In this document: piece after piece, positions 1 through 5,952 of the stretch
Layout: every line of letters starts with the position of its first letter
Position numbering within the stretch: position 1 is the stretch's first letter
DNA from: Novosphingobium sp.
GTDB taxonomy: Bacteria > Pseudomonadota > Alphaproteobacteria > Sphingomonadales > Sphingomonadaceae
NCBI GenBank assembly: GCA_027490345.1
Contig: JAIXYF010000451.1
Location: 1 to 12,674, forward strand
Direction: 5' to 3'
Length of the DNA stretch: 12,674 nt
Translations under genes and position numbers: made by a program
The notes under the pieces: model-generated
What the model saw: the letters and a program-made list of their open reading frames with translations, nothing else
What the model was told of the DNA's origin: nothing
Databases searched by the model: none

Positions 1-2
1 CG

Positions 3-602
3 CTGATGATGACCGACGCGCTCGCCACCGCATGGTTCGGCGCGCGGCAGGCCGATATCCGCCCCGGCAGTTCGGTCGCAGTGATCGGTCTCGGCCCCAT
101 CGGCCTGATGGCAGTGGAAAGCGCCTATGTGATGGGCGCGCACGTGGTCTACGCGATCGACCCGATCCCCGAACGCCGCACGGTGGCGGAAGCATCGGGC
201 GCAATCACCCTCCACCCGGACGAAGCGCTGGAACGGATCAAGGCCGACACCACGGGCCGCAAGCTCGATTGCATCATCGAAGTCGTCGGCAGCGACGCCA
301 CGGTCGATTTCGCGCTGCGGCTGGTGCGGCCGCGCGGCACCGTCTCGGTCATCGGCGTCCAGCAATCGCGCCGCTACGCCTTTCCGCTGGAACGCGCCTT
401 CGCCGCTGGCCTCACCTTCCGCATCGGTACGTGCTCGGTGCCCGAGGAACTGCCCGCGCTGTTCCCGCTCGTCCAGTCGGGCCGCCTGAAGCCCGAACGC
501 ACGATCACCCACCGGATGCCGCTGAGCGCGGGCGCGGAGGCCTACCGGTTGTTCGAGGCAAGGGAGGGTGGGGCGCTCAAGATGGTGCTGACGCCGGATT
601 GA
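3..602 (+). CDS. Zinc-type alcohol dehydrogenase family protein, C-terminal part (5' end outside window)
   Basis: This is the NAD(P)-binding half of a medium-chain dehydrogenase/reductase, which oxidises alcohols or reduces aldehydes in the cytoplasm. The reading frame is open from the window edge, so the N-terminal catalytic zinc-binding domain lies upstream and cannot be checked. A Rossmann fingerprint, VIGLGPIGLMAVE, is visible near residue 30 of the fragment. It is followed by an acidic residue after the second strand (AIDPIPERR), which fits NAD rather than NADP preference. The end, GGALKMVLTPD, is the usual ending of the class III/formaldehyde dehydrogenase-like branch. About 199 of an expected 340-390 residues are present. 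The stop lies inside the converging lldD gene (26-base overlap). Substrate cannot be told from this half; being next to a lactate dehydrogenase is only weak context. Confidence 0.88.
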   Translation: MMMTDALATAWFGARQADIRPGSSVAVIGLGPIGLMAVESAYVMGAHVVYAIDPIPERRTVAEASGAITLHPDEALERIKADTTGRKLDCIIEVVGSDATVDFALRLVRPRGTVSVIGVQQSRRYAFPLERAFAAGLTFRIGTCSVPEELPALFPLVQSGRLKPERTITHRMPLSAGAEAYRLFEAREGGALKMVLTPD

Positions 603-1743
603 AGCCGGCCAGATTGTCGCGCCCGATCTGATCGATCCGCGTCACCCCCGTCAGCGCCATGGCCACGCGCATTTCCGCCTCGATCAGGCGCAGCATCTTG
701 CTCACGCCCGCCTCGCCGCCTGCCGCCAGTGCAAAGGCCCAGGCGCGGCCGAGCAGCACGCCCTTCGCGCCCAGCGCCAGCATCCGCACCACATCAAGCC
801 CCGAACGCACGCCGCCATCGGCCAGCACGGTCAGCCGATCGCCCACCGCATCGGCAATCGGCGGCAGCGCGCGGGTGGTGGAAAGCACGCCGTCCAGCTG
901 CCGCCCGCCGTGGTTGGACACGATCAGGCCATCCGCGCCCAGCGCAGCGGCTTCCTTCGCGTCTTCGGGATCGAGAATGCCCTTGAGGATCAGCGGCCCG
1001 CGCCATTCGCTGCGGATAAAGTCCAGATCGCGCCAGGTGATCGCGGAATCGAAATTGTCGCGCATCCATGCGAAGAAGTCGTTGAGCCCGGTCTGTCCGT
1101 TCATCGCGGGGGCAATATTGCCAAGGTGGTGCGGACGGCCCCAGAGCCCCACATCCCACGCCCAGCCGGGCCGCAACAGCGCTTGCGCGGTCCGCCAAAT
1201 GTCACCCTTCAGGCCCGGCGCGCCCGTCACGCCGCTGCGCACATCGCGGTAGCGGCTTCCCGGCACCGGCATATCGACCGTGAACACCAACGCTGAGCAC
1301 TGTGCCGCCACCGCCTGCGCCAGCAATTCGCGCAAGTAGCCCCGGTCGCGGATCATGTAGAGCTGGAACCAGAACGGCTGGCTTGCCGCCGCCGCCACTT
1401 CGCTCAAAGGACAGGCCGAAACGGTCGAGAGCGTGAACGGCACGCCGGCCTTCTCCGCCGCGCGCACAGCCTGGGTTTCGCCGCGCCGCGCGTTCAGCCC
1501 GGCAAGGCCGATGGGCGCAAGCGCGACCGGCATGGCCTGTTTTGCGCCAAAAAGTTCGGTGGAAAGATCAATCTGCGAAACATCGCGCAGCACCCGCTGG
1601 CGCAGCGCGATTCCGGCCAGATCGTCCACATTCCGCCGCAAGGTCGTCTCGTTGTAAGACCCGCCATCGATGTATTCGAACAGGAAGCGGGGCAGGCGGC
1701 GGCGCGCGGCTTCCCGAAAGTCGGCGATATTGGCGATGATCAT
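577..1743 (-). CDS. lldD: L-lactate dehydrogenase, FMN-dependent, respiratory (LldD)
   Basis: This enzyme oxidises L-lactate to pyruvate using FMN and passes electrons to the quinone pool or a cytochrome, allowing growth on lactate. It is a peripheral inner-membrane protein. The 388 residues resemble remembered E. coli LldD (396 residues) almost from end to end: MII start, YIDGG around residue 24 (Tyr24), RRNVDDL at 36-42, ALAPIGL at 74-80, FTLSTVSACP at 103-112, QLY at 127-129, FTVDMP at 154-159, KGILDPEDA at 254-262, and the active-site signature SNHGGRQLDG at 276-285 with catalytic His278 and Arg281. The ATG at 1743 matches the family start; the upstream Shine-Dalgarno is weak (AGG). The gene starts 28 bases after the 3' end of tRNA-Thr on the same strand. 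No lldP permease or lldR regulator is visible. Other FMN hydroxy-acid oxidases are possible but fit less well. Confidence 0.95.
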   Translation of the reverse strand: MIIANIADFREAARRRLPRFLFEYIDGGSYNETTLRRNVDDLAGIALRQRVLRDVSQIDLSTELFGAKQAMPVALAPIGLAGLNARRGETQAVRAAEKAGVPFTLSTVSACPLSEVAAAASQPFWFQLYMIRDRGYLRELLAQAVAAQCSALVFTVDMPVPGSRYRDVRSGVTGAPGLKGDIWRTAQALLRPGWAWDVGLWGRPHHLGNIAPAMNGQTGLNDFFAWMRDNFDSAITWRDLDFIRSEWRGPLILKGILDPEDAKEAAALGADGLIVSNHGGRQLDGVLSTTRALPPIADAVGDRLTVLADGGVRSGLDVVRMLALGAKGVLLGRAWAFALAAGGEAGVSKMLRLIEAEMRVAMALTGVTRIDQIGRDNLAGFNPASAPS

Positions 1744-1771
1744 GGCACCTGCCTTCGCGCCCGCGGGAATA

Positions 1772-1847
<76 letters not shown>

Positions 1848-1865
1848 GCCGAAATGCCCATAGCG

Positions 1866-2738
1866 TCAGGTGGCCCCGAAGGTCCAGCCCTCGGTTTGGG
1901 CAATATGCGGGGTCAGGCCCGCAGGCGCCCACAGTGCCGGATCGTGGGCCGCGCGGCGCAGCCATGCGGCGGTGATCAGCGCGTCGCTCGTATGGTCGTC
2001 GACGGGGCCGGTGATGCCAAGACCCGCGCTGCCAAGCCGCGCGAGGGCTTCGTCCAGTTCGGCCCAGTCCCTGATTTTCGAACGGCCCGCGCTCCGCCCT
2101 GCCGCCATCGCCGCAATCGTCGTGTAGATCTCGCAGGCCACTGATCCCGCTTCCGGCAGCGGATCGATCGGCCAGACCGGCAAGCGTCCGCCAAGCCGGT
2201 GCAGCACCCGCATCCCTGAAAGGCTGGACTTGCCCACTTGCGCCGCGCCCACCAGATTGAAGTTCGAATAAGGCGAGCAGCCCATGGTCTGCTGCGCCAG
2301 CTCGGTCACGCGCAAACGCCCGCGTCCGCCCCCGAACAGCGCGCCCTCGCGCCCGCCATGCCGCCGGAAAAAAGCGGAAGCGTCAGGGTGATCGACAAAC
2401 GCGCCGACCGAGAAGTGCGGCTCGTGCTCGCACACTGCATCGATCAGGGCCCACAAGCCCTTGGCATCCGCAGGGCTCGCCGCCCAGCCGGGAAAGAACG
2501 CGCCCCGGTCGGCAAAGGCCAGGCTGATGCCAAGATCCATCCCCACCAGAGTGTCCGGCGGCAGATCCTCGCGCAGCCACGCCAGCACCTCGCCGCGCGA
2601 CCAGCGATGCCCCGGCCGCACCAGTTCCGGCGCAGCCTCGCCCTCGCTGCAGATCGCCACCGCAATCCCCCGGTGCCGCTCTCCGGCGGCGCCCGACCAA
2701 TCAATGGCGGCGAAATGCCGGAAACGATCCGGTCTCAT
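1866..2738 (-). CDS. DUF429-like protein with predicted RNase H fold
   Basis: This is a protein of unknown biochemical function, 290 residues from the chosen start. Its N-terminus, FAAIDWSGA (residues 9-17), is typical of the DUF429/RNase H-like superfamily. Acidic residues fall where that fold places catalytic carboxylates: Asp13 in IDWSG, Asp68 in VGMDLG, Glu203 in CEIYTT and Asp247/Asp248/Asp252 in PVDDHTSDAL. A nuclease or nucleic-acid processing role is therefore possible but unproven. The ATG at 2738 overlaps the rarA stop as ATGA (2735-2738), pointing to translational coupling. A GAGGGG tract is present but sits almost against the start codon, so coupling rather than an independent site probably drives initiation. 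An upstream in-frame ATG at 2774 would give 302 residues with a longer overlap; the conserved part begins after it. Confidence 0.8.
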   Translation of the reverse strand: MRPDRFRHFAAIDWSGAAGERHRGIAVAICSEGEAAPELVRPGHRWSRGEVLAWLREDLPPDTLVGMDLGISLAFADRGAFFPGWAASPADAKGLWALIDAVCEHEPHFSVGAFVDHPDASAFFRRHGGREGALFGGGRGRLRVTELAQQTMGCSPYSNFNLVGAAQVGKSSLSGMRVLHRLGGRLPVWPIDPLPEAGSVACEIYTTIAAMAAGRSAGRSKIRDWAELDEALARLGSAGLGITGPVDDHTSDALITAAWLRRAAHDPALWAPAGLTPHIAQTEGWTFGAT

Positions 2739-4057
2739 TCCCCTCGCCGCTCGCGCCGCTTCTTGTCCCACCATTCCAGCCGCTTCACGATCTCGCGCTC
2801 AAACCCGCGCTCCACCGGCTTGTAGAATTGCTGGGACCGCATCCCTTCGGGCCAATAGTCGGCACCGGAAAAGCCGTCTTCGGCCTCGTGGTCATAGGCA
2901 TAGCCTGCGCCGTAGCCGATGTCCTTCATCAGCTTGGTCGGCGCATTCAGGATATGTGGCGGGGGCGGCAGCGAACCGGTTTCCCGCGCGCTGGCGAAAG
3001 CGGCCTTTTGCGCCGCATAAGCCGCGTTCGATTTGGGCGCGGTGGCCAGATAGAGGCAGGCCTGCACGATGGCCAGTTCCCCTTCTGGCGAGCCGAGGAA
3101 CTGATAGGCGTCCTTGGCCGCAAGGCACTGCACCAGCGCCTGCGGATCTGCCAGACCGATATCCTCGCTGGCAAAGCGCACCAGCCGCCGCAGCACATAG
3201 AGCGGTTCTTCGCCTGCCGTCAGCATCCGCGCCATATAGTAAAGCGCGGCTTGCGGGTCCGATCCGCGCAAGGCTTTGTGCAGCGCGGAGATCAGATTGT
3301 AATGCCCGTCGCGGTCCTTGTCATAGACCGCCACGCGCCGCATCAGAAACTTCGCCAGCTCCTCCGGCCCCAAGGGCGCGGGCAAGGACACGTCAAACAG
3401 CGTTTCAGCCTGTCCCAGCAGAAATCGCCCGTCGCCATCGGCAGATGCAATCAGCGCCTCGCGCGCAGGGGGCGTGAGGGGGAGGCGCAGGCCGGTCAGC
3501 TCCTCCGCCCGCGCCAGCAGCGATCCCAGCGCATCGGCGTCCAGCCGGTGCAGGATCAGCACTTGCGCCCGGCTCAGCAGCGCCGCGTTCAGCGCAAAGC
3601 TTGGGTTCTCGGTCGTCGCGCCCACCAGCGTGACGGTGCCTTTTTCCACAAACGGCAAAAATCCGTCCTGCTGCGCGCGGTTGAAGCGGTGGATCTCGTC
3701 CACGAACAGCAGCGTCTTGCGCCCGATCTGAGCCATGGCCTCGGCCTCGGCGAAGGCTTTCTTGAGGTCGGCCACGCCTGAAAACACGGCGCTGATCGCC
3801 ACATAGCGCAGGCCTACCGCATCGGCGAGGAGGCGCGCGATGGTCGTCTTGCCCGTGCCCGGCGGGCCCCACAGCACGATCGAGGAAAGCTTGCCCGCCG
3901 CCACCATCCGCCCGATCGCTCCGTCCGGCCCAGTCAGGTGATCCTGCCCGACGACTTCGCCGAGGTTCGCGGGACGCAGCCGCTCGGCCAGCGGCGCATC
4001 ATGGCCGACGGACTCGCGGGGTGTTTCGGCAGGGGAGGGCGCGAAGAGATCGGACAT
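2735..4057 (-). CDS. rarA: Replication-associated recombination protein A, AAA+ ATPase (RarA/MgsA)
   Basis: RarA is an AAA+ ATPase of the RarA/Mgs1/WRNIP1 family that acts on stalled replication forks and single-stranded DNA ends, together with SSB and recombination proteins. The 440-residue protein shows Walker A GPPGTGKTT at 64-72, Walker B LLFVDEIHRFNRAQQD at about 117-131, sensor-1 region GATTENPSF at 147-154 and a following SR pair that can supply the arginine finger. Its C-terminal part contains RMLTAGEEPLYVLRRLVRFASEDIG and the near-terminal GYAYDHEAEDGF, both characteristic of the family tetramerisation domain. The frame is open up to 4183, but the chosen ATG at 4057 (MSDLFAPSPAE) begins where homologues do and has a modest GGGG tract upstream. 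The preceding 42 codons look like non-coding repeat-rich DNA. It overlaps the following DUF429-like gene by ATGA. Confidence 0.95.
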   Translation of the reverse strand: MSDLFAPSPAETPRESVGHDAPLAERLRPANLGEVVGQDHLTGPDGAIGRMVAAGKLSSIVLWGPPGTGKTTIARLLADAVGLRYVAISAVFSGVADLKKAFAEAEAMAQIGRKTLLFVDEIHRFNRAQQDGFLPFVEKGTVTLVGATTENPSFALNAALLSRAQVLILHRLDADALGSLLARAEELTGLRLPLTPPAREALIASADGDGRFLLGQAETLFDVSLPAPLGPEELAKFLMRRVAVYDKDRDGHYNLISALHKALRGSDPQAALYYMARMLTAGEEPLYVLRRLVRFASEDIGLADPQALVQCLAAKDAYQFLGSPEGELAIVQACLYLATAPKSNAAYAAQKAAFASARETGSLPPPPHILNAPTKLMKDIGYGAGYAYDHEAEDGFSGADYWPEGMRSQQFYKPVERGFEREIVKRLEWWDKKRRERRGE

Positions 4058-4088
4058 CGAACCCCGGCGATACCAACGCAGACCATCC

Positions 4089-4126
4089 CCGTCACCCCCA
4101 CAGGCCGTCACCCCCACCCGCAGGCC
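4089..4126. repeat. Two imperfect tandem copies of CCGTCACCCCCAC...AGGCC
   Basis: The copies run 4089-4106 and 4105-4126 in the intergenic DNA upstream of rarA. Both start with CCGTCACCCC, as does the palindromic repeat at 4185, so they may be decayed pieces of the same element family. A short inverted repeat (CAGGC at 4121-4125, GCCTG at 4132-4136) follows directly. Confidence 0.5.
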
Positions 4127-4184
4127 TTTGCGCCTGACAGCCACCACCGAAAGCCCACACTCGGTCCTTCCCGCGAAACACACC

Positions 4185-4214
4185 CGTCACCCCGGACTTG
4201 ATCCGGGGTTCGGC
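4185..4214. repeat. Dispersed palindromic repeat, copy 1 (REP-like)
   Basis: The core at 4190-4208 is CCCCGGACTTGATCCGGGG: a perfect 7-bp stem with the 5-base loop CTTGA. It is flanked by CGTCA on the left and TTCGGC on the right. It lies in the 254-base gap between the divergent rarA and padR-type genes. Two related copies occur at 10861 and 11581. Elements of this look are very common between genes in sphingomonads; their role is not established. The rest of this gap holds the short tandem copies at 4089 and the promoter at 4254. Confidence 0.85.
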
Positions 4215-4253
4215 TTCTTCCGGCCGCGCTATCGGAACGTCTCGCCATCCCTC

Positions 4254-4281
4254 TTGCCAAGAGTGCTAAAAGATATATCTT
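4254..4281 (+). promoter_or_regulatory. Candidate promoter with overlapping 12-bp palindromic operator upstream of the PadR-type gene
   Basis: TTGCCA (4254-4259) matches the sigma-70 -35 consensus at five of six positions. A 16-base spacer leads to TATCTT (4276-4281) as the -10. A perfect palindrome, AAGATATATCTT, covers 4270-4281 and therefore sits on the -10. It is the most AT-rich spot in this GC-rich neighbourhood. PadR-family repressors bind short inverted repeats and often control their own genes, so this is a likely autoregulatory operator. The element assignment is inference. Confidence 0.6.
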
Positions 4282-4311
4282 AGAGCCATCATGAAGCATC
4301 AAGGATATGCA

Positions 4312-4956
4312 ATGCGATTCGACAGACACGGCCATCAGGGCCATATGCGCCACCTCGGCCTCAAGATGATGGCCAGAGGTTTTGGCGGCTTCGGCAGCTG
4401 GGGCGGCGACGATTGGGATGACGACGGCTCGGGCAACCGTCACGGTCGCCATGGCCGCCACGGCGGCGGGCGCGGCGGCCGCATGTTCGCCCCCGGCGAA
4501 CTGCGCCTGCTGCTCCTGCTGCTGCTCGATGAGCAGGACCGCCACGGCTACGAACTGATCAAGGCGATCGAGGAACTGGCCGCCGGTGCCTATGCGCCCA
4601 GCCCCGGCGTGGTCTATCCTACGCTGGCGCTGCTGGTCGATGAAGGCATGATTGCAGAAGTGCCCGGTGAAGGCGCCCGCAAGGCCTTCACGATGACGGA
4701 GGCCGGACGCGCGGAGCTTGCCCTGCGGCTTGATGCGGCCAAGGCCGTGGTCACCCGGCTTGGCGATTTTGGCAAGGCCCGGCAGGAAGCCGAAGGCCGC
4801 AGCGGCAGCCCGCCCTTGCGCCGCGCCATGGCCAATCTCAAGCTGGCGCTGCGCCACAAGGCCGGCAGCGGCATCGATGAAGCCGCTGCCCTCCAGATCG
4901 CCGACATTCTCGATGATGCGGCCCGCAAGATCGAACGCCTCGGAGCAAAACAATGA
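4312..4956 (+). CDS. PadR-family transcriptional regulator, YqjI-like, with His/Gly-rich N-terminus
   Basis: This is a DNA-binding repressor of the PadR family. Residues 61-135 form the winged helix: GELRLLLLLLL, HGYELIKAIEEL, SPGVVYPTLALLVDEGMI and the wing KAFTMTEAGR. The first 57 residues are low complexity, rich in His, Gly, Asp and Arg (His 6, 8, 11, 14, 44, 47, 50), and could bind metal. The C-terminal helices (170-210) fit the dimerisation region. This layout matches E. coli YqjI, a nickel-responsive PadR protein controlling the ferric reductase gene yqjH, so a metal or iron role is plausible. The ATG at 4312 is preferred because AAGGA lies six bases upstream; an in-frame ATG at 4291 would add seven residues but lies only nine bases past the presumed -10. 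The gene overlaps the next one by ATGA, so the two form an operon. Confidence 0.88.
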   Translation: MRFDRHGHQGHMRHLGLKMMARGFGGFGSWGGDDWDDDGSGNRHGRHGRHGGGRGGRMFAPGELRLLLLLLLDEQDRHGYELIKAIEELAAGAYAPSPGVVYPTLALLVDEGMIAEVPGEGARKAFTMTEAGRAELALRLDAAKAVVTRLGDFGKARQEAEGRSGSPPLRRAMANLKLALRHKAGSGIDEAAALQIADILDDAARKIERLGAKQ

Positions 4957-5285
4957 GCAGCCCCATGAGCCAAACTGTAGCCAAAATCGCCACCCAGCAC
5001 GCCAGCAAATACCTTCAGCAGGTGTGCAAGCATTGGGAACACAACCTCGCCGTCACGTTCGATGCGCAGCAGGGCACCGTCACGTTCCCACGCGATGCGC
5101 GCGGCGCGGCGTGGGCGGGGGATGCGCTGGTCACGTTCACCGCGCACCCCGATACGTTCGAATGCCACATCGCGGCCAGCGAGGCGGGCCAGCGAGACGG
5201 CCTGAAAGGGGCGGTGGAGCGCCACATCGACCGCTTCGCCTTCCGCGAAGCGCTGGCCTGGGTCTGGACTGATCTGGCAGATTGA
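4953..5285 (+). CDS. DUF2218 domain protein
   Basis: This is a small 110-residue cytoplasmic protein recognised as DUF2218. Family-like features are ATQHASKYLQQVCKHWEHN near residues 14-32, the strand TVTFPRDARGAAWAGDALVTFTAHP in the middle, and the C-terminal VERHIDRFAFREAL-W segment. No biochemical function is known to me. From memory, DUF2218 occurs beside or fused to siderophore-interacting ferric reductases. With the YqjI-like regulator just upstream, that suggests a role in iron or metal homeostasis (inference). The start overlaps the regulator's stop as ATGA (4953-4956), with GGAG seven bases upstream. No ferric reductase gene follows in this window. Confidence 0.85.
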   Translation: MSSPMSQTVAKIATQHASKYLQQVCKHWEHNLAVTFDAQQGTVTFPRDARGAAWAGDALVTFTAHPDTFECHIAASEAGQRDGLKGAVERHIDRFAFREALAWVWTDLAD

Positions 5286-5296
5286 TTGCCAACCCG

Positions 5297-5334
5297 CCCT
5301 CTCCGGCGTACCCTCGCGGTCAGGCTGGAGAGGG
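5297..5334 (+). promoter_or_regulatory. Inverted repeat that would pair with the ribosome-binding site of the membrane protein gene
   Basis: Arms 5297-5307 (CCCTCTCCGGC) and 5324-5334 (GCTGGAGAGGG) can form an 11-bp RNA stem with one G-U pair and a 16-base loop. The right arm contains GGAGAGGG, the only good Shine-Dalgarno before the ATG at 5344. The structure could hide the ribosome-binding site, or act as a transcription terminator-like hairpin for the upstream operon, although no U tract follows. Confidence 0.55.
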
Positions 5335-5343
5335 ACGCCCCGT

Positions 5344-5790
5344 ATGGGCCCGAACGCTGCAACGCACGCTGCAATGCCAGTACCGCGCCACTTCTGGCCC
5401 ATCGCCGGGCTCAGTCTGGTGTGGAATCTGTTCGGCTGCTACGATTATCTCATGTCGCAGCTTTCCCCCGCCCGCTACTTTGCCGAAATGGGCATGGGCG
5501 CGGCAGACGTCGCCTATATGGCGCAGCTTCCGGTGTGGCTCACCGCGTTCTGGGCGCTGGGCGTGTGGGCCTCGCTCGTCGGTTCGCTGCTGCTGCTGGC
5601 CCGTTCGCGCCGCGCGGTGCTGGCCTTTGCGCTCTCGCTCGTGGGGCTCGCCGTCAGCCAGCTGACGCAGGCGTTCTGGCTCCATCCGCCGATGGAGGCG
5701 CCGGTGGGACTCGTGCTCACCGTGTGGTCTGCGCTCGTGTTTTTGCTCATTTATGCGCGCAGCATGGCCGCCAAGCGCATTCTGACTTAG
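5344..5790 (+). CDS. Small four-helix inner-membrane protein, function unknown
   Basis: This 148-residue protein has four clear hydrophobic segments at about 17-37, 64-86, 90-111 and 119-138, with RSRR (87-90) between the second and third and a basic C-terminus. It therefore has an even number of crossings and both ends on the same side, probably cytoplasmic by the positive-inside rule. The connecting loop between helices 1 and 2 reads YDYLMSQLSPARYFAEMGM. Similar proteins in sphingomonads are, as I recall, annotated only as hypothetical or loosely as transporters; I see no transport motif. The ATG at 5344 has GGAGAGGGA eight bases upstream; a later ATG at 5374 lacks a Shine-Dalgarno. The gene lies 58 bases after the DUF2218 gene and could belong to the same transcript. 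Confidence 0.8.
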   Translation: MGPNAATHAAMPVPRHFWPIAGLSLVWNLFGCYDYLMSQLSPARYFAEMGMGAADVAYMAQLPVWLTAFWALGVWASLVGSLLLLARSRRAVLAFALSLVGLAVSQLTQAFWLHPPMEAPVGLVLTVWSALVFLLIYARSMAAKRILT

Positions 5791-5798
5791 GCAGCCTC

Positions 5799-5835
5799 CC
5801 GCGCCGCGCACTCCCCCCGCCGCGCCGCGCACTCC
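5799..5835. repeat. Direct repeat CCGCGCCGCGCACTCC, two copies, plus short inverted repeat
   Basis: Two exact 16-base copies (5799-5814 and 5820-5835) with a 21-base period lie just after the membrane protein gene. An inverted repeat CCGCAG (5841-5846)/CTGCGG (5864-5869) follows and could be a weak terminator stem without a T tract. The gap 5791-5952 shows no gene. Confidence 0.55.
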
Positions 5836-5927
5836 TTTTGCCGCAGGCGCCGCCGCAATCGCGCTGCGGGGCCCGCCATCCTCTGGCCAGCACGCGATTT
5901 TCATGAGACCCCATCCGCAGTAATACT

Positions 5928-5933
5928 TATAAT
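5928..5933 (+). promoter_or_regulatory. Candidate -10 element (TATAAT) for the RTX gene
   Basis: A perfect TATAAT stands 20 bases before the RTX start codon in otherwise GC-rich DNA. No convincing -35 is found 16-18 bases upstream, so it may need an activator or be fortuitous. The RTX gene's ribosome-binding site GGAG is at 5941-5944. Confidence 0.4.
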
Positions 5934-5952
5934 CTTCGGCGGAGAGCGGATC

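Noticed and set aside
2461..3477. 338-codon plus-strand open frame opposite rarA and the DUF429-like gene
   Set aside because: The Arg/Ala/Pro/Ser-rich composition is typical of antisense frames in high-GC DNA. The opposite-strand genes are well supported by family motifs.
4058..4183. N-terminal 42-codon extension of rarA
   Set aside because: The added residues come from repeat-like intergenic DNA and do not resemble the family start; the ATG at 4057 begins the conserved protein.
4108..4953. 281-codon minus-strand open frame opposite the PadR-type gene
   Set aside because: It covers the promoter, the palindromic repeat and the whole PadR-type gene in antisense. The PadR frame has clear winged-helix motifs and the ATGA link to the next gene.
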